Shown here: positions 8,687 to 19,276 of the stretch, in pieces
How positions within the stretch are numbered: position 1 is the first letter of the stretch
Layout: each line of letters opens with the position of its first letter
Source: Candidatus Hydrogenedentota bacterium
Lineage (GTDB): Bacteria; Hydrogenedentota; Hydrogenedentia; Hydrogenedentales; JAGMZX01
Length of the DNA: 64,000 bases
Direction: 5' to 3'
NCBI GenBank assembly: GCA_029556545.1
Contig: JAKQEQ010000181.1
Coordinates: 80,841-144,840, forward strand
The notes under the pieces: model-generated
Told to the model about the DNA's origin: nothing
Seen by the model: only the letters and a program-made list of their open reading frames with translations
The model's database searches: none
Program-made: the position numbers and the translations under genes

Positions 8687-11600
8687 GTGAAAACCAAAAC
8701 TCTTGCGCAAGGGATGCTTGTGGTGGCGTTGTTGCTTGCGGTCATGCCGGGGGCGGCGCGCGCACAATGTCCCGAAAACCAGATGGACAACGATCTCCTT
8801 CTGGGCACCATGGAACTGCTGCTGAGTCAGTTCCTGATCGACCCCGACACAGGAGAGAACCTGTGGACGGGGGACATGGGCTCGACGCCCATCTGGACCA
8901 AGATACCGGGGCAGTTAGGGCCGGGCTTCCTCGGGGTCGATAACAACGGCAACGGCATCAATGACGACGATCAACTGGACATGTTGGCGGCGATCATTGA
9001 CGGCGATGATTCGGTGGTAGGCAACCTGAACCCCGCGGACGTGGCGGCGATTCGCGCGGCCTATGCCTCGAACGCCGCATACATCCAGACGGTGGAGGTA
9101 ACGCTGAACGGCGTGCGTGTGACCGCGCTTGGCGGCCTCGTGGACATTACGGAATCGATCACGACCGGTCAGACGAAGTGCGTCGACCTGCCGGTCATCG
9201 GCAACACGTGCTTTGATGTGCCGAGCTTGTGGCGGGTCAATGAGGCGGACCCGGACGACGCGCTGCTCCAGGAAGCCCATCCGTTCCTTGAGGACATGAT
9301 GGTTCAAGTCGGCGCGGGCACCGTGACCCTCGGCGACCAGTCAGGCATCGACCATCTGCAGGGCTTCATGGGGCAAGTCATGCTTGCCGTGATCAAGTAC
9401 ATCCTGCCGTCGCTGCTGTCGGACCTGAAGAGCGCGCCGATGGACGCGCCGATGGACGCGGAGAAAGGCTATACGATTCCGTGCGGCGAAATCCCAAGTT
9501 TCGACGAAACCATTCAGGTGGACCCGGTGGGCGACGTCCGTATCCGCATCAGCAACACGAACATTTGCGCGGCGTTGCAGGGTTTCATCAACAAGTTTGA
9601 CTGTCCGCCCATGACGTGTATGAGCGCCCTGCTCTCAGCGGGCGGCAACTTGAACGGCGACGGCTCGACCAACCTTGCCTCGTACAATGCGACCGGCACG
9701 CGCCAGGAGTGGCTCATGGCGGAGGACATTACGAACCCGCCGTTGCAAGTTGTGCAGCAGCCTCAGGACCACAGTTCCCTGGTGGGCCTGCCGCTTGAAC
9801 TGAGCATCGTTTACGCGGAGGGATTGCCGGGCGGCCCGGTGCAGTACAAGTGGGAAATGATCGACATCGAGGAATTCGATCCCATCGGCGGACCCGTCTC
9901 GACCGGCGCGACGTATTACGTTGAATACCCCTATGCGACCGCAAACGGGTACTATACCGTGACGATTTGTGACCCGCTCTGGACGCGTCAGTCGATGGCG
10001 GCGAACGTCTTTGTTCAGGACGTCGATTTCGCGATTTACGAACAGCCGCAGAGCGCCGTGGTCTATGAAAACAACGATCATACCTTCACCATCCGCGTTA
10101 TTGGCGGCGCGCCGCCCGTCCCTACGTATCAGTGGTACGGCGGCACGGATCCCGGATCGCTTGCGCCGCTCGAGGGCAAGACGAGTCGTGACCTGCTTCT
10201 GGAGAACCTCCAGATTGGCCAGGATGGTTACTATCAGGTCTATGTCACCGGCAACGATGGTCTTGGCAAGGGCACTGTGGTGCTGCAAAGCAACATCGCG
10301 CAGTTGCTCGTCGTCGCGGGCGGCGAAGGCGAGGGCGAAGGCGAGGGTGAAATCGAGTTCTGCACGGTCCCGTTGGACGACCAGCAACCGGTCCCGCCGT
10401 CCAGTAGCGGCGCGAGCGGCACCGCGCACCTCCTGATGAACCCCGGACTCGGGGAGTTCCGTATCGAGGTCGAGCACACGGTCGGCAGTCCGACCGCGGC
10501 TGGCATTTACGCCGGCGCGCCGGGCGCGACGGGGCCGATGATCGTCAATTTCGGCAGCGAACTGACCAGTCCTATAAGCTACGTGCTTTCGGGTCTTGAC
10601 CTGTACTACCTGGATCAAACGGAAGATGCGTACATTCAGGTGGAAAGCGTGGGATACCCGACGGGCGAGATTCGCGGTCAAGTCATTTGCGGCGGCGAAG
10701 GTGAGGGCGAAGGCGAAGGTGAGGGCGAAGGCGAAGGTGAGGGCGAAGGCGAAGGTGAGGGCGAAGGTGAAGGCGAAGGTGAAGGCGAAGGTGAAGGCGA
10801 AGGTGAAGGCGAGGGCGATCCCTGCGACCCGATTGTGTTTGCTGACCCGAACCTCGAGGCCGTGGTCCGCGCGGACCTCGGGATTCCGTCAGGCAACCTC
10901 GGACCGGCGGACGTGGCCGAGTATTATCGTCTCAACGGGCGCGAGGCGGGCATCACCAACCTGGAGGGCATCGAATGCCTCACGGCGCTGAACTACGTCA
11001 ATCTGTCGTTGAACTTTGGTCTTAGCGACATCAGCGGCTTGGCCGCCTTGAGCGCTCTCGAGGAACTGGACCTGTCCGTTTGTCCCATCAGCGACATCAG
11101 TCAGCTCGAAGGATTGACGAATCTGAATATTGTCCGGGTCATTGCGACGCAGGTCACGGACTTCAGCGCGTTCGTGAATAATCCGGGCATTGGCGCCGGG
11201 GATATCATCTACGCGGAGGGACTCACGTTCACTCCGGAACTGTGCGCGCAGGTCGTCGAATTGCGCGCCCGCGGCGTCACGGTAATTGCGGGAGACCCGG
11301 ACCCCTGTGGCGGCGAAGGCGAGGGTGAGGGCGAGGGTGAGGGTGAGGGTGAAGGCGAGGGCGAAGGTGAAGGTGAAGGCGAGGGTGAAGGCGAGGGTGA
11401 AGGCGAAGGCGAAGGTGAAGGCGAGGGTGAAGGCGAAGGTGAAGGCGAAGGCGAGGGCGATCCTTGCTTCAGCGAGTTCCATACCGCTGACCAGACCGAG
11501 GACAACATCATCGCGCTCACCGAGCTCTTGCGTGTTATCCAATTCTTCAACAGCGGCGGCTTCCACTGCGCTGACGATCCGGGTAGCACGGAAGACGGGT

Positions 11601-11785
11601 ACGTGCCCGGCACGGGCGCAAACCAGACCTGCTGTCTGCACGACAGCGACTATGCGCCGCAGGATTGGCGCATCCAGTTGACCGAACTGCTTCGTGTGAT
11701 CCAGTTCTTCAACAGCGGCGGCTATCACTACTGCCCGGATGCCGTGCCGGCGACGGAAGACGGCTTCTGCCCGGGCCAGGCGTAA
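8687..11785 (+). CDS. Large modular secreted protein: Ig-like, CHRD, LRR and tandem C-terminal modules with Gly-Glu linkers
   Basis: 1032 residues from GTG 8687 (AGAGGTG upstream), with a signal peptide ending GAARA. Residues ~30-350 are an unrecognised N-terminal region. About 352-540 holds two Ig-like repeats (QQPQDHSSLVGL and EQPQSAVVYENNDHTF, each with a Y-x-W core). 546-556 is a Gly-Glu linker; 558-668 resembles a CHRD domain ending YPTGEIRGQV; 670-711 is a second linker. 712-875 holds leucine-rich repeats (LTALNYVNLSLN, LSALEELDLS, LTNLNIVRV); 876-925 is a third linker. 926-1032 is two 54-residue repeats, each containing LTELLRVIQFFNSGG and a TEDG..PG element. It is likely an adhesin or matrix protein; no catalytic residues are evident. 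Confidence 0.88.
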   Translation: MKTKTLAQGMLVVALLLAVMPGAARAQCPENQMDNDLLLGTMELLLSQFLIDPDTGENLWTGDMGSTPIWTKIPGQLGPGFLGVDNNGNGINDDDQLDMLAAIIDGDDSVVGNLNPADVAAIRAAYASNAAYIQTVEVTLNGVRVTALGGLVDITESITTGQTKCVDLPVIGNTCFDVPSLWRVNEADPDDALLQEAHPFLEDMMVQVGAGTVTLGDQSGIDHLQGFMGQVMLAVIKYILPSLLSDLKSAPMDAPMDAEKGYTIPCGEIPSFDETIQVDPVGDVRIRISNTNICAALQGFINKFDCPPMTCMSALLSAGGNLNGDGSTNLASYNATGTRQEWLMAEDITNPPLQVVQQPQDHSSLVGLPLELSIVYAEGLPGGPVQYKWEMIDIEEFDPIGGPVSTGATYYVEYPYATANGYYTVTICDPLWTRQSMAANVFVQDVDFAIYEQPQSAVVYENNDHTFTIRVIGGAPPVPTYQWYGGTDPGSLAPLEGKTSRDLLLENLQIGQDGYYQVYVTGNDGLGKGTVVLQSNIAQLLVVAGGEGEGEGEGEIEFCTVPLDDQQPVPPSSSGASGTAHLLMNPGLGEFRIEVEHTVGSPTAAGIYAGAPGATGPMIVNFGSELTSPISYVLSGLDLYYLDQTEDAYIQVESVGYPTGEIRGQVICGGEGEGEGEGEGEGEGEGEGEGEGEGEGEGEGEGEGEGEGEGDPCDPIVFADPNLEAVVRADLGIPSGNLGPADVAEYYRLNGREAGITNLEGIECLTALNYVNLSLNFGLSDISGLAALSALEELDLSVCPISDISQLEGLTNLNIVRVIATQVTDFSAFVNNPGIGAGDIIYAEGLTFTPELCAQVVELRARGVTVIAGDPDPCGGEGEGEGEGEGEGEGEGEGEGEGEGEGEGEGEGEGEGEGEGEGEGEGEGDPCFSEFHTADQTEDNIIALTELLRVIQFFNSGGFHCADDPGSTEDGYVPGTGANQTCCLHDSDYAPQDWRIQLTELLRVIQFFNSGGYHYCPDAVPATEDGFCPGQA
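10321..10350 (+). repeat. Short Gly-Glu hexanucleotide repeat
   Basis: Five GGCGAR/GGTGAA units inside the modular protein gene encode a short Gly-Glu linker between the Ig-like and CHRD-like parts. Confidence 0.85.
10693..10818 (+). repeat. Gly-Glu hexanucleotide minisatellite 1
   Basis: About 21 six-base units (GGCGAA, GGTGAG, GGCGAG variants) encode (Gly-Glu)n between the CHRD-like and LRR domains. The two synonymous Gly codons alternate in longer blocks, which suggests slippage and block duplication. Confidence 0.95.
11312..11459 (+). repeat. Gly-Glu hexanucleotide minisatellite 2
   Basis: About 24 six-base Gly-Glu units lie between the LRR domain and the C-terminal tandem modules. Same unit and same synonymous variation as minisatellite 1, so copy number is likely to vary between strains. 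Confidence 0.95.
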
Positions 11786-11818
11786 TGCCGTAGCGCCGCA
11801 TTGTCCGCTTGAAGCGCG

Positions 11819-11852
11819 GGGCGGCCGGTCTCATGGGCCGGCCGCCCTTCTT
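11819..11852 (+). terminator. Rho-independent terminator of the modular protein gene
   Basis: A 10-bp perfect stem (GGGCGGCCGG, 11819-11828, with CCGGCCGCCC, 11838-11847) has a 9-base loop and is followed by TTCTTG, 33 bases after the stop codon. Confidence 0.8.
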
Positions 11853-11880
11853 GTATGCACACAACGCCAGGATATAGCGT

Positions 11881-11910
11881 TTGATACAGGGGAAAGTCGT
11901 ATCCGATAAT
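11881..11910 (+). promoter_or_regulatory. Sigma70-like promoter of pruA
   Basis: TTGATA (11881-11886), an 18-base spacer and GATAAT (11905-11910) lie just after the preceding terminator and about 70 bases before the pruA ATG. Confidence 0.5.
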
Positions 11911-11979
11911 GGGCGGTTCTTCTCGCACGGAAACGTCAGTGCGGGAGTGGTGGTAAGGTGATCAACGGGAGGAGCAGTC

Positions 11980-13611
11980 ATGTTCAACGGTTTCTTTCAT
12001 ATTCGGGAGCCTGGGAACGAACCTGTTCTCGGTTATGCGCCTGGTTCACCCGAGCGCGCGGCGCTGAAGGCGACGCTCGAGGAAATGCTCGCCAACCCCA
12101 TCGAGGTCCCGATGATTATCGGCGGCGAGGAGGTCCATTCGGGCAATCTGGTGGACATGCGGTGCCCGCATCGACGAGGCCACCTCCTGGGCCGGTATCA
12201 CAAAGCGAACGCGGCGCACGCGGAGCAGGCCATAGCCGCAGCGAATGAAGCGAAGCGAGAGTGGGCCGAAATGCCATGGGACAATCGGGCCACGGTGCTC
12301 CTTAAGGCCGCGGACCTTTTGGCCGGAAAGTACCGTCAGACGCTGAACGCCGCCACGATGCTGTGCATGAGCAAGACGGCCCACCAGGCGGAGATCGATT
12401 CGGCCTGCGAGTTAATCGATTTCTGGCGGTTCAATCCGTATTTCATGACCCGTATCTACGGGGAGCAGCCGGTCTCGACGCACCAGGTACTCAACTACAT
12501 GGAGCACCGTCCTCTTGAGGGGTTTGTCTTCGCGATCACACCTTTCAATTTCACCTCGATCGCGGGCAACCTGCCCACGGCGCCCGCACTCATGGGCAAT
12601 GCCGTCGTCTGGAAGCCTGCCTCTTCCGCCGTCCTGCCGACCTATTACATCATGCAGATTCTGAAAGAGGCGGGCATGCCCGACGGCGTCATCAACCTGA
12701 TTCCGGGGCCGGGTCCCGTGGTCGGGCCGCCGGTGCTCAACCACCTCGACCTTGGCGGCATTCATTTCACCGGCAGTACGCAGGTCTTTTCGACCATCTG
12801 GCTCGCGGTCGGATCGGACATCCGGAAGTACTACTCCTATCCTCGCATTGTCGGCGAAACCGGCGGCAAGGACTTCATCTTCGCGCACGCTTCAGCGGAC
12901 CTGGACGTCCTTGCCACGGGCATCATTCGCGGCGCCTTCGAATACCAGGGGCAGAAATGTTCGGCGGCCAGCCGCCTGTACGTGCCGGATACGCTATGGC
13001 CCACGCTGCGTGACCGGCTCGTCGATGACGTAGCTTCGCTCAAGACGGGCGACGTGTGCGATTTCACGAATTTCATGGGCGCCGTTATCGACGCGCAGGC
13101 GTTCAGCGGCATCAGCGGCTACATCGACTACGCGCGGAACAACTCGGGGCTCGAAATCATTACGGGCGGCGGCTACGACGACACGGAAGGCTACTTCATC
13201 CAGCCGACCATCGTACTGTCGAAGGATCCGAAGTCCAAGCTTATGTGCGAGGAGATTTTCGGCCCCGTACTTACGGTGCATGTTTATCCGGAGGCACAGT
13301 TCGAGGAGACGCTGACGCTGTGCGACGAAACCAGCCCTTACGCGCTGACCGGCGCCATCTTCGCGCAGGACCGCAAGGCGATCGTGAAGGCGACGCGGGC
13401 GCTGCGTAACGCGGCCGGCAATTTCTACATCAACGACAAGCCGACCGGGGCCGTGGTCGGGCAGCAGCCGTTTGGCGGCAGCCGCGCCTCGGGCACGAAC
13501 GACAAGGCAGGGTCGTGGATGAATCTCGAACGGTGGGTGTCGCCCCGTACCGTGAAGGAGAACTTCCTGCCGCCGACGGACTATCGTTACGGGTTCATGC
13601 GGGAACCGTGA
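11980..13611 (+). CDS. pruA: L-glutamate gamma-semialdehyde (1-pyrroline-5-carboxylate) dehydrogenase
   Basis: 543 residues, the normal length for the long ALDH4-type monofunctional enzyme. Motifs in order: ITPFNFTSIAGNLPTAPALMGN (substrate/NAD site), VWKPA, FTGST (NAD-binding), Glu293 in VGETGGKD, catalytic Cys327 in GQKCSAASR, EEIFGPVL, and QQPFGGSRASGTNDKAG near the C-terminus. It oxidises glutamate semialdehyde to glutamate with NAD+, the second step of proline and arginine breakdown. No proline dehydrogenase gene is adjacent. A GGGAGGAG site precedes the ATG, and the gene is probably monocistronic. Confidence 0.94.
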   Translation: MFNGFFHIREPGNEPVLGYAPGSPERAALKATLEEMLANPIEVPMIIGGEEVHSGNLVDMRCPHRRGHLLGRYHKANAAHAEQAIAAANEAKREWAEMPWDNRATVLLKAADLLAGKYRQTLNAATMLCMSKTAHQAEIDSACELIDFWRFNPYFMTRIYGEQPVSTHQVLNYMEHRPLEGFVFAITPFNFTSIAGNLPTAPALMGNAVVWKPASSAVLPTYYIMQILKEAGMPDGVINLIPGPGPVVGPPVLNHLDLGGIHFTGSTQVFSTIWLAVGSDIRKYYSYPRIVGETGGKDFIFAHASADLDVLATGIIRGAFEYQGQKCSAASRLYVPDTLWPTLRDRLVDDVASLKTGDVCDFTNFMGAVIDAQAFSGISGYIDYARNNSGLEIITGGGYDDTEGYFIQPTIVLSKDPKSKLMCEEIFGPVLTVHVYPEAQFEETLTLCDETSPYALTGAIFAQDRKAIVKATRALRNAAGNFYINDKPTGAVVGQQPFGGSRASGTNDKAGSWMNLERWVSPRTVKENFLPPTDYRYGFMREP

Positions 13612-13688
13612 TCCGAGCGGTTTCGCGCAGGCGGCGCGTTGATGACGGCAAGTTCTGATAGTAACGTGGTTTTGCTGTATATATATCG

Positions 13689-13712
13689 TGATTACGAGCA
13701 CGAAGGCGAATG
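13689..13712. repeat. Hexanucleotide repeat (GANNAC type)
   Basis: GTGATTACGAGCACGAAGGC and following bases form four loose 6-base units ahead of the DUF1638 gene. Same style as 3271 and 19583. Confidence 0.4.
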
Positions 13713-13730
13713 GAGACTCGGGAGGGTTAC

Positions 13731-14474
13731 ATGGTTGACGCGGGCGTTGGGTCGGTACGGCGGTTTTACATCATCAGTTGCCACGTCCTCTGGCGCGAAT
13801 TGTGCCATTTCGCCGCCGTGTCGAGGAACGTCTTCGAATTGAAGTTTCTCGAACAGGGACTCCATAACACGCCGGACGTCCTGCGCACGTCGCTGCAAGC
13901 GGCCATCGACGAGACGCCGGACCGCTGCGAGGCGGTGTTGATCGGCTACGGGTTGTGCAGCAACGGCATTGTGGGCATTGTGGCGCGGGACAAGCCCCTT
14001 GTCGTGATGCGGGGCCACGATTGCATCACGTTTCTTCTCGGATCGAAGGATCGGTATCGCGAATATTTCGATGCCCACCCCGGCACCTACTGGTATAGCC
14101 CCGGCTGGATCGACACGCACACGCAGCCGGGACAGGAACGCTACGAGCGCCTGCGCCGCCAGTACGTCGAGATGTACGGCGAGGACAACGCCGAGTACCT
14201 CATGGAGACCGAGCAAGGCTGGTTCCAGAAGTACAACAACGCCGCCTACGTGGACTTGGGCTTCGGCGATTCGGAGGAGTACCAGCGATACACCCGTGCA
14301 TGCGCCGAATGGCTGCAATGGAACTGCGACATGCTGCAGGGCGACCCGCTCCTCGTGGTCGACTTTCTCGAGGGCCGCTGGGATGAGGAGGACTTCCTCG
14401 TCGTCCCGCCGGGACACGAGATCATCGCGTCGCACGATGAACGCATCATCGCGGCACGGGCGTCTCGCCCGTGA
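13731..14474 (+). CDS. DUF1638 domain protein with repeat-derived C-terminus
   Basis: 247 residues from ATG 13731, which has GGGAGGG 4 bases upstream; an ATG 21 bases earlier lacks one. Features fit DUF1638: an early Cys in IISCHVLWREL, LEQGLHNTP, LIGYGLCSNGI, VVMRGHDCITFLLGS, and GTYWYSPGWID. Conserved Cys and His suggest a metal or corrinoid connection, and DUF1638 genes are often found near methyltransferase systems (family knowledge; weak here). The last six residues, ARASRP, and the stop codon lie inside a dispersed palindromic repeat. It precedes the DUF362-ferredoxin pair on the same strand. Confidence 0.8.
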   Translation: MVDAGVGSVRRFYIISCHVLWRELCHFAAVSRNVFELKFLEQGLHNTPDVLRTSLQAAIDETPDRCEAVLIGYGLCSNGIVGIVARDKPLVVMRGHDCITFLLGSKDRYREYFDAHPGTYWYSPGWIDTHTQPGQERYERLRRQYVEMYGEDNAEYLMETEQGWFQKYNNAAYVDLGFGDSEEYQRYTRACAEWLQWNCDMLQGDPLLVVDFLEGRWDEEDFLVVPPGHEIIASHDERIIAARASRP

Positions 14475-14517
14475 TTGAATCCGCCTTCGGCGGACATGGG
14501 CAGGATGCCCATGCCAC
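14453..14517. repeat. Bipartite palindromic repeat R1, copy 1
   Basis: The first palindrome GGCACGGGCGTCTCGCCCGTG (14453-14473) is joined by a spacer to a second, CATGGGCAGGATGCCCATG plus CCAC (14495-14517). The first half overlaps the last codons and stop of the DUF1638 gene. Other copies or halves are at 17185, 24681, 31453, 31485, 42478, 46373, 50258 and 63165. Confidence 0.9.
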
Positions 14518-14620
14518 GTCGAAGGCGGCGCGGGCCGCGCTCGCAACCTGTGTTATAATCCGGTGAATGCCCCGGCGGGCGCATATTTGGAGTCTAGCAA
14601 CCGCGAGAGGAGTTGGAACG

Positions 14621-15553
14621 ATGTCATCGCTGACACGAAGAGACTTCTTGCATCAAACGGCGATTACAGCGGGCGCCCTGTCGATGGGCTGGGGCGCGTC
14701 GTTCGCTCAGGAAGCAGGGCCGGCGGATATGGCCATCGCCCGATGGGCTGGCGCAACAGGCGCCGAGGCGCCGCTTGCCGACATGGCCGTGAAACTGACC
14801 GAACAGGCCATTGCGGCGATCGGCGGGATAGGACGCTTCGTGCGCCGGGGCGACGTGGTCTGGGTCAAGCCAAACATTGCTTGGGACCGCACCCCCGAGC
14901 AGGCCGCGAACACGAACCCCGACGTGGTGAAGACGCTGGTGCGGTTGTGCCTCGAAGCAGGGGCGAAGACGGTCAAAGTGGGCGATAACCCTTGCGATCG
15001 CGCGGAAAGCACGTATGTGAAGAGCGGGATCGCGGCCGCGGCGCGTGAAGCCGGGGCGGAAGTCGAGTTTCTCGACCGATCCCGCTTCCGCACCGTCGCC
15101 GTCGGCGGCGACCGGCTCAAGGAAATACCCATCTACCCCGGTTTTCTTGATGCCGATCTCGTGATCAACGTTCCAGTAGCAAAACACCATCGCGCGACCA
15201 CCGTTACCTTGTGCATGAAGAACTACATGGGCGTGGTCGAGGAACGTCGCAAGTTCCATCAGGACCTGCCCGCCACCATCCGCGATATCACGGCGTATAT
15301 GAAGCCGCGGCTTTGCGTGCTCGACGCCTTGCGCGTGCTCACGGGCAACGGCCCGACGGGCGGCGACCTGGCCGATGTGAAGGCCGCGAACCTGATCGCC
15401 GCGGGCGTGGATATTGTCGCGCTCGACGCTTTCGGTTCGGAATTGCTCGGCCATAAGCCGGAGGATATCGGCACGGTGAAGGCCGGATTCGACGCCGGGC
15501 TCGGGCGGATGGACTACCGGAGTCTCGCCCTCAAGGAGTTGGAGGTCGTGTGA
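14621..15553 (+). CDS. Tat-exported DUF362 domain protein
   Basis: 310 residues from ATG 14621 (GAGAGGAG 9 bases upstream). Tat signal: TRRDFLHQTAITAGALSMGWG. The DUF362 core follows: VWVKPNIAWD, NTNPDVVKTLVRLCLEAGAK, DNPCDRAE, LINVPVAKHH preceded by FLDADLV, and MKNYMGVVEERRKFH. DUF362 proteins are commonly coupled to ferredoxin modules and are presumed to act in electron transfer or an uncharacterised metal-dependent step. It overlaps the downstream polyferredoxin gene by 4 bases (GTGA), so the two are translationally coupled and probably form a complex across the membrane. Confidence 0.88.
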   Translation: MSSLTRRDFLHQTAITAGALSMGWGASFAQEAGPADMAIARWAGATGAEAPLADMAVKLTEQAIAAIGGIGRFVRRGDVVWVKPNIAWDRTPEQAANTNPDVVKTLVRLCLEAGAKTVKVGDNPCDRAESTYVKSGIAAAAREAGAEVEFLDRSRFRTVAVGGDRLKEIPIYPGFLDADLVINVPVAKHHRATTVTLCMKNYMGVVEERRKFHQDLPATIRDITAYMKPRLCVLDALRVLTGNGPTGGDLADVKAANLIAAGVDIVALDAFGSELLGHKPEDIGTVKAGFDAGLGRMDYRSLALKELEVV

Positions 15554-17208
15554 GGCTGAAGCGGCCGCGTTCGTGGGTGCAGTGGCTGCGGCGGCTGTGC
15601 CAGGCGCTGTTCCTGGCGCTTTTCTTGTGGTTCGTGCTGATCGCGCGTTTCCGCGCGAGCGAGGACGGGCCGGGTCTCATTCGCTTCTTCTTCGAACTGG
15701 ACCCCCTCGTCGTGGTGGCGACGTTTCTTTCGACCCACACCCTTGTGCGCGGGGCTCTTCTCGCGCTTGCCGTGATCATCGCCACCATGGTGCTCGGGCG
15801 CGTCTTTTGCGGTTGGGTCTGCCCGCTCGGCGCGGTACACGCCCTCGCGAGCGCGTGCCGTCCGCGGCGCAAAGGCAGGAAAGACTTCGAGTCCCGGTCT
15901 CCGTGGCAGCGCGGCAAGTACTTCGCCCTCGTGGCGCTGCTGGTCATGGCGCTTTTCGGCGTGCAGTGGACGGGCATCTTTGACCCCATCCCGCTGCTCT
16001 ACCGCAGCGTGGCCACCGCGGTCCTCCCCGCGACCCAATACGCGGTCCAGGAACCGGCCACCGCAATCTACAAGGCCGACCCGAAAATCGGCGGCTTTCA
16101 CCTCACGTCGATCTCAGAACCGGTTTACGAATTCTCGCGGGACGCGATATTCCGCGTCGAGCGCCAAAGCTTCCTCCAGAGCACGGGCATCGCGTTCCTG
16201 TTCATCGGGATTGTGGCGCTGAATTTCGTGCGCCCGCGCTTCTGGTGCCGCTATGTCTGCCCGCTGGGCGGCCTGCTCGGACTGATCGCGGGGCGGCCCG
16301 TGCTGCGCCTGCACAACGATGAGAGCGCGTGTACGAACTGCGGCAAGTGCAACCTGGCGTGCCCCGCCGCCGCGCAGCCGGATCAGCGCGGCAAATGGCT
16401 GCCCTCCGAGTGCTACGGCTGTTGGAACTGCGTCGCGGCCTGCGAGGGCCACGCCATCGCCTTCAAGTGGGAATCCCCGTTCCGCAAGCCCAACGCGGGC
16501 GCGGTGGACTTCTCGCGCCGCGCCACGCTTGCCGCAGGCGTCACCGGCGTCGCCTCGCTGCTGGCGCTGCGCCTGCCGCCCCCGGCCCGCAACCAGCAGC
16601 CGCTTCCCGCGCTGCTGATCCGCCCGCCGGGCGCGCGCGAGGAACGGGCGTTCCTGCAGCGGTGCATTCAGTGCGGCCTCTGCATGCGCGCGTGCCCGAC
16701 GAATGGGTTGCAGCCCTGCGGGCTCGAAGCGGGCCTCGAAGCGCTGTGGACGCCGAAACTCGTGCCCAAGATCGGCTATTGCCAGTTCAATTGCGCGCTA
16801 TGCGGCCAGGTCTGCCCGACGGAGGCGATCCAGCCGATGCCATTGGTCGAGAAGCAGACACTCAAGATCGGCCTCGCCGTCTTCGACACGTCGCGTTGTC
16901 TGCCGCACAACTACGGGCGCGAGTGCATCGTTTGCGAGGAACACTGCCCGCTACCGAAGAAGGCGATCTACCTCATTAATAAAGACGTTTTGTTGCACGA
17001 CGGCTCGACCAAGCAGATCAAGCAGCCGTTTGTCGATCCGGACCTGTGCATCGGCTGCGGCATATGCGAGTGGTCGTGCGTATACCGCGACCAGGCGGCC
17101 ATCCGCGTCGTCGCCGCCAACGAAGCGCGAAATACCTACAACCAGCCCATCCTGCCGGACTACGGGGGTATGGATAGGTATGCGGTGGCACGGGCGTCCC
17201 GCCCGTGA
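15550..17208 (+). CDS. Membrane polyferredoxin, NapH/NapG-like fusion
   Basis: 552 residues. The N-terminal half is NapH/MauN-like, with several membrane segments and cluster motifs CGWVCPLGAVH, CRYVCPLGGLLG, CTNCGKCNLACP and CYGCWNCVAACEG. A second Tat-like stretch (FSRRATLAAGVTGVASLLAL, ~residue 320) starts a NapG-like half with CIQCGLCMRACP, CALCGQVCP, CIVCEEHCP and CIGCGICEWSC. It is likely an electron conduit between quinol or a soluble donor and the partner DUF362 protein. The GTG start overlaps the DUF362 stop. The C-terminal VARASRP and the stop codon come from palindromic repeat R1. Confidence 0.88.
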   Translation: MRLKRPRSWVQWLRRLCQALFLALFLWFVLIARFRASEDGPGLIRFFFELDPLVVVATFLSTHTLVRGALLALAVIIATMVLGRVFCGWVCPLGAVHALASACRPRRKGRKDFESRSPWQRGKYFALVALLVMALFGVQWTGIFDPIPLLYRSVATAVLPATQYAVQEPATAIYKADPKIGGFHLTSISEPVYEFSRDAIFRVERQSFLQSTGIAFLFIGIVALNFVRPRFWCRYVCPLGGLLGLIAGRPVLRLHNDESACTNCGKCNLACPAAAQPDQRGKWLPSECYGCWNCVAACEGHAIAFKWESPFRKPNAGAVDFSRRATLAAGVTGVASLLALRLPPPARNQQPLPALLIRPPGAREERAFLQRCIQCGLCMRACPTNGLQPCGLEAGLEALWTPKLVPKIGYCQFNCALCGQVCPTEAIQPMPLVEKQTLKIGLAVFDTSRCLPHNYGRECIVCEEHCPLPKKAIYLINKDVLLHDGSTKQIKQPFVDPDLCIGCGICEWSCVYRDQAAIRVVAANEARNTYNQPILPDYGGMDRYAVARASRP

Positions 17209-17239
17209 TTGAGGAACATGGGCAAGATGCCCATGCCAC
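17185..17239. repeat. Bipartite palindromic repeat R1, copy 2
   Basis: GTGGCACGGGCGTCCCGCCC followed by GTGATTGA, then CATGGGCAAGATGCCCATG plus CCAC. This is the best-preserved two-palindrome copy. It supplies the last codons and TGA of the polyferredoxin gene. Confidence 0.92.
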
Positions 17240-17275
17240 TCCCTCTCTCGGGGAGCGGGAGTTGGAGGGAACGCG

Positions 17276-17313
17276 CCTCGGGGGCGGACGGGTCGGAGCG
17301 TCCGCCCCCGAGG
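17276..17313. terminator. Strong bidirectional hairpin
   Basis: A 14-bp perfect stem (CCTCGGGGGCGGAC with GTCCGCCCCCGAGG; 17276-17289 and 17300-17313) with a 10-base loop lies between the convergent polyferredoxin and dnaK genes. The T-tract is weak, so termination is inferred from position and stability. Confidence 0.6.
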
Positions 17314-17347
17314 ATGATCTATGTTCACCGCCGGTACTTCCGACGGA

Positions 17348-19276
<1,929 letters not shown>

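Noticed and set aside
10693..11459. CRISPR-like periodic DNA
   Set aside because: The period is 6 bases with no spacers; it is a coding Gly-Glu minisatellite.
14453..14517. R1 palindromes as ordinary rho-independent terminators only
   Set aside because: They lack T-tracts, recur with conserved loop and flank sequence at nine sites, and some lie inside coding regions, so a dispersed repeat family explains them better.
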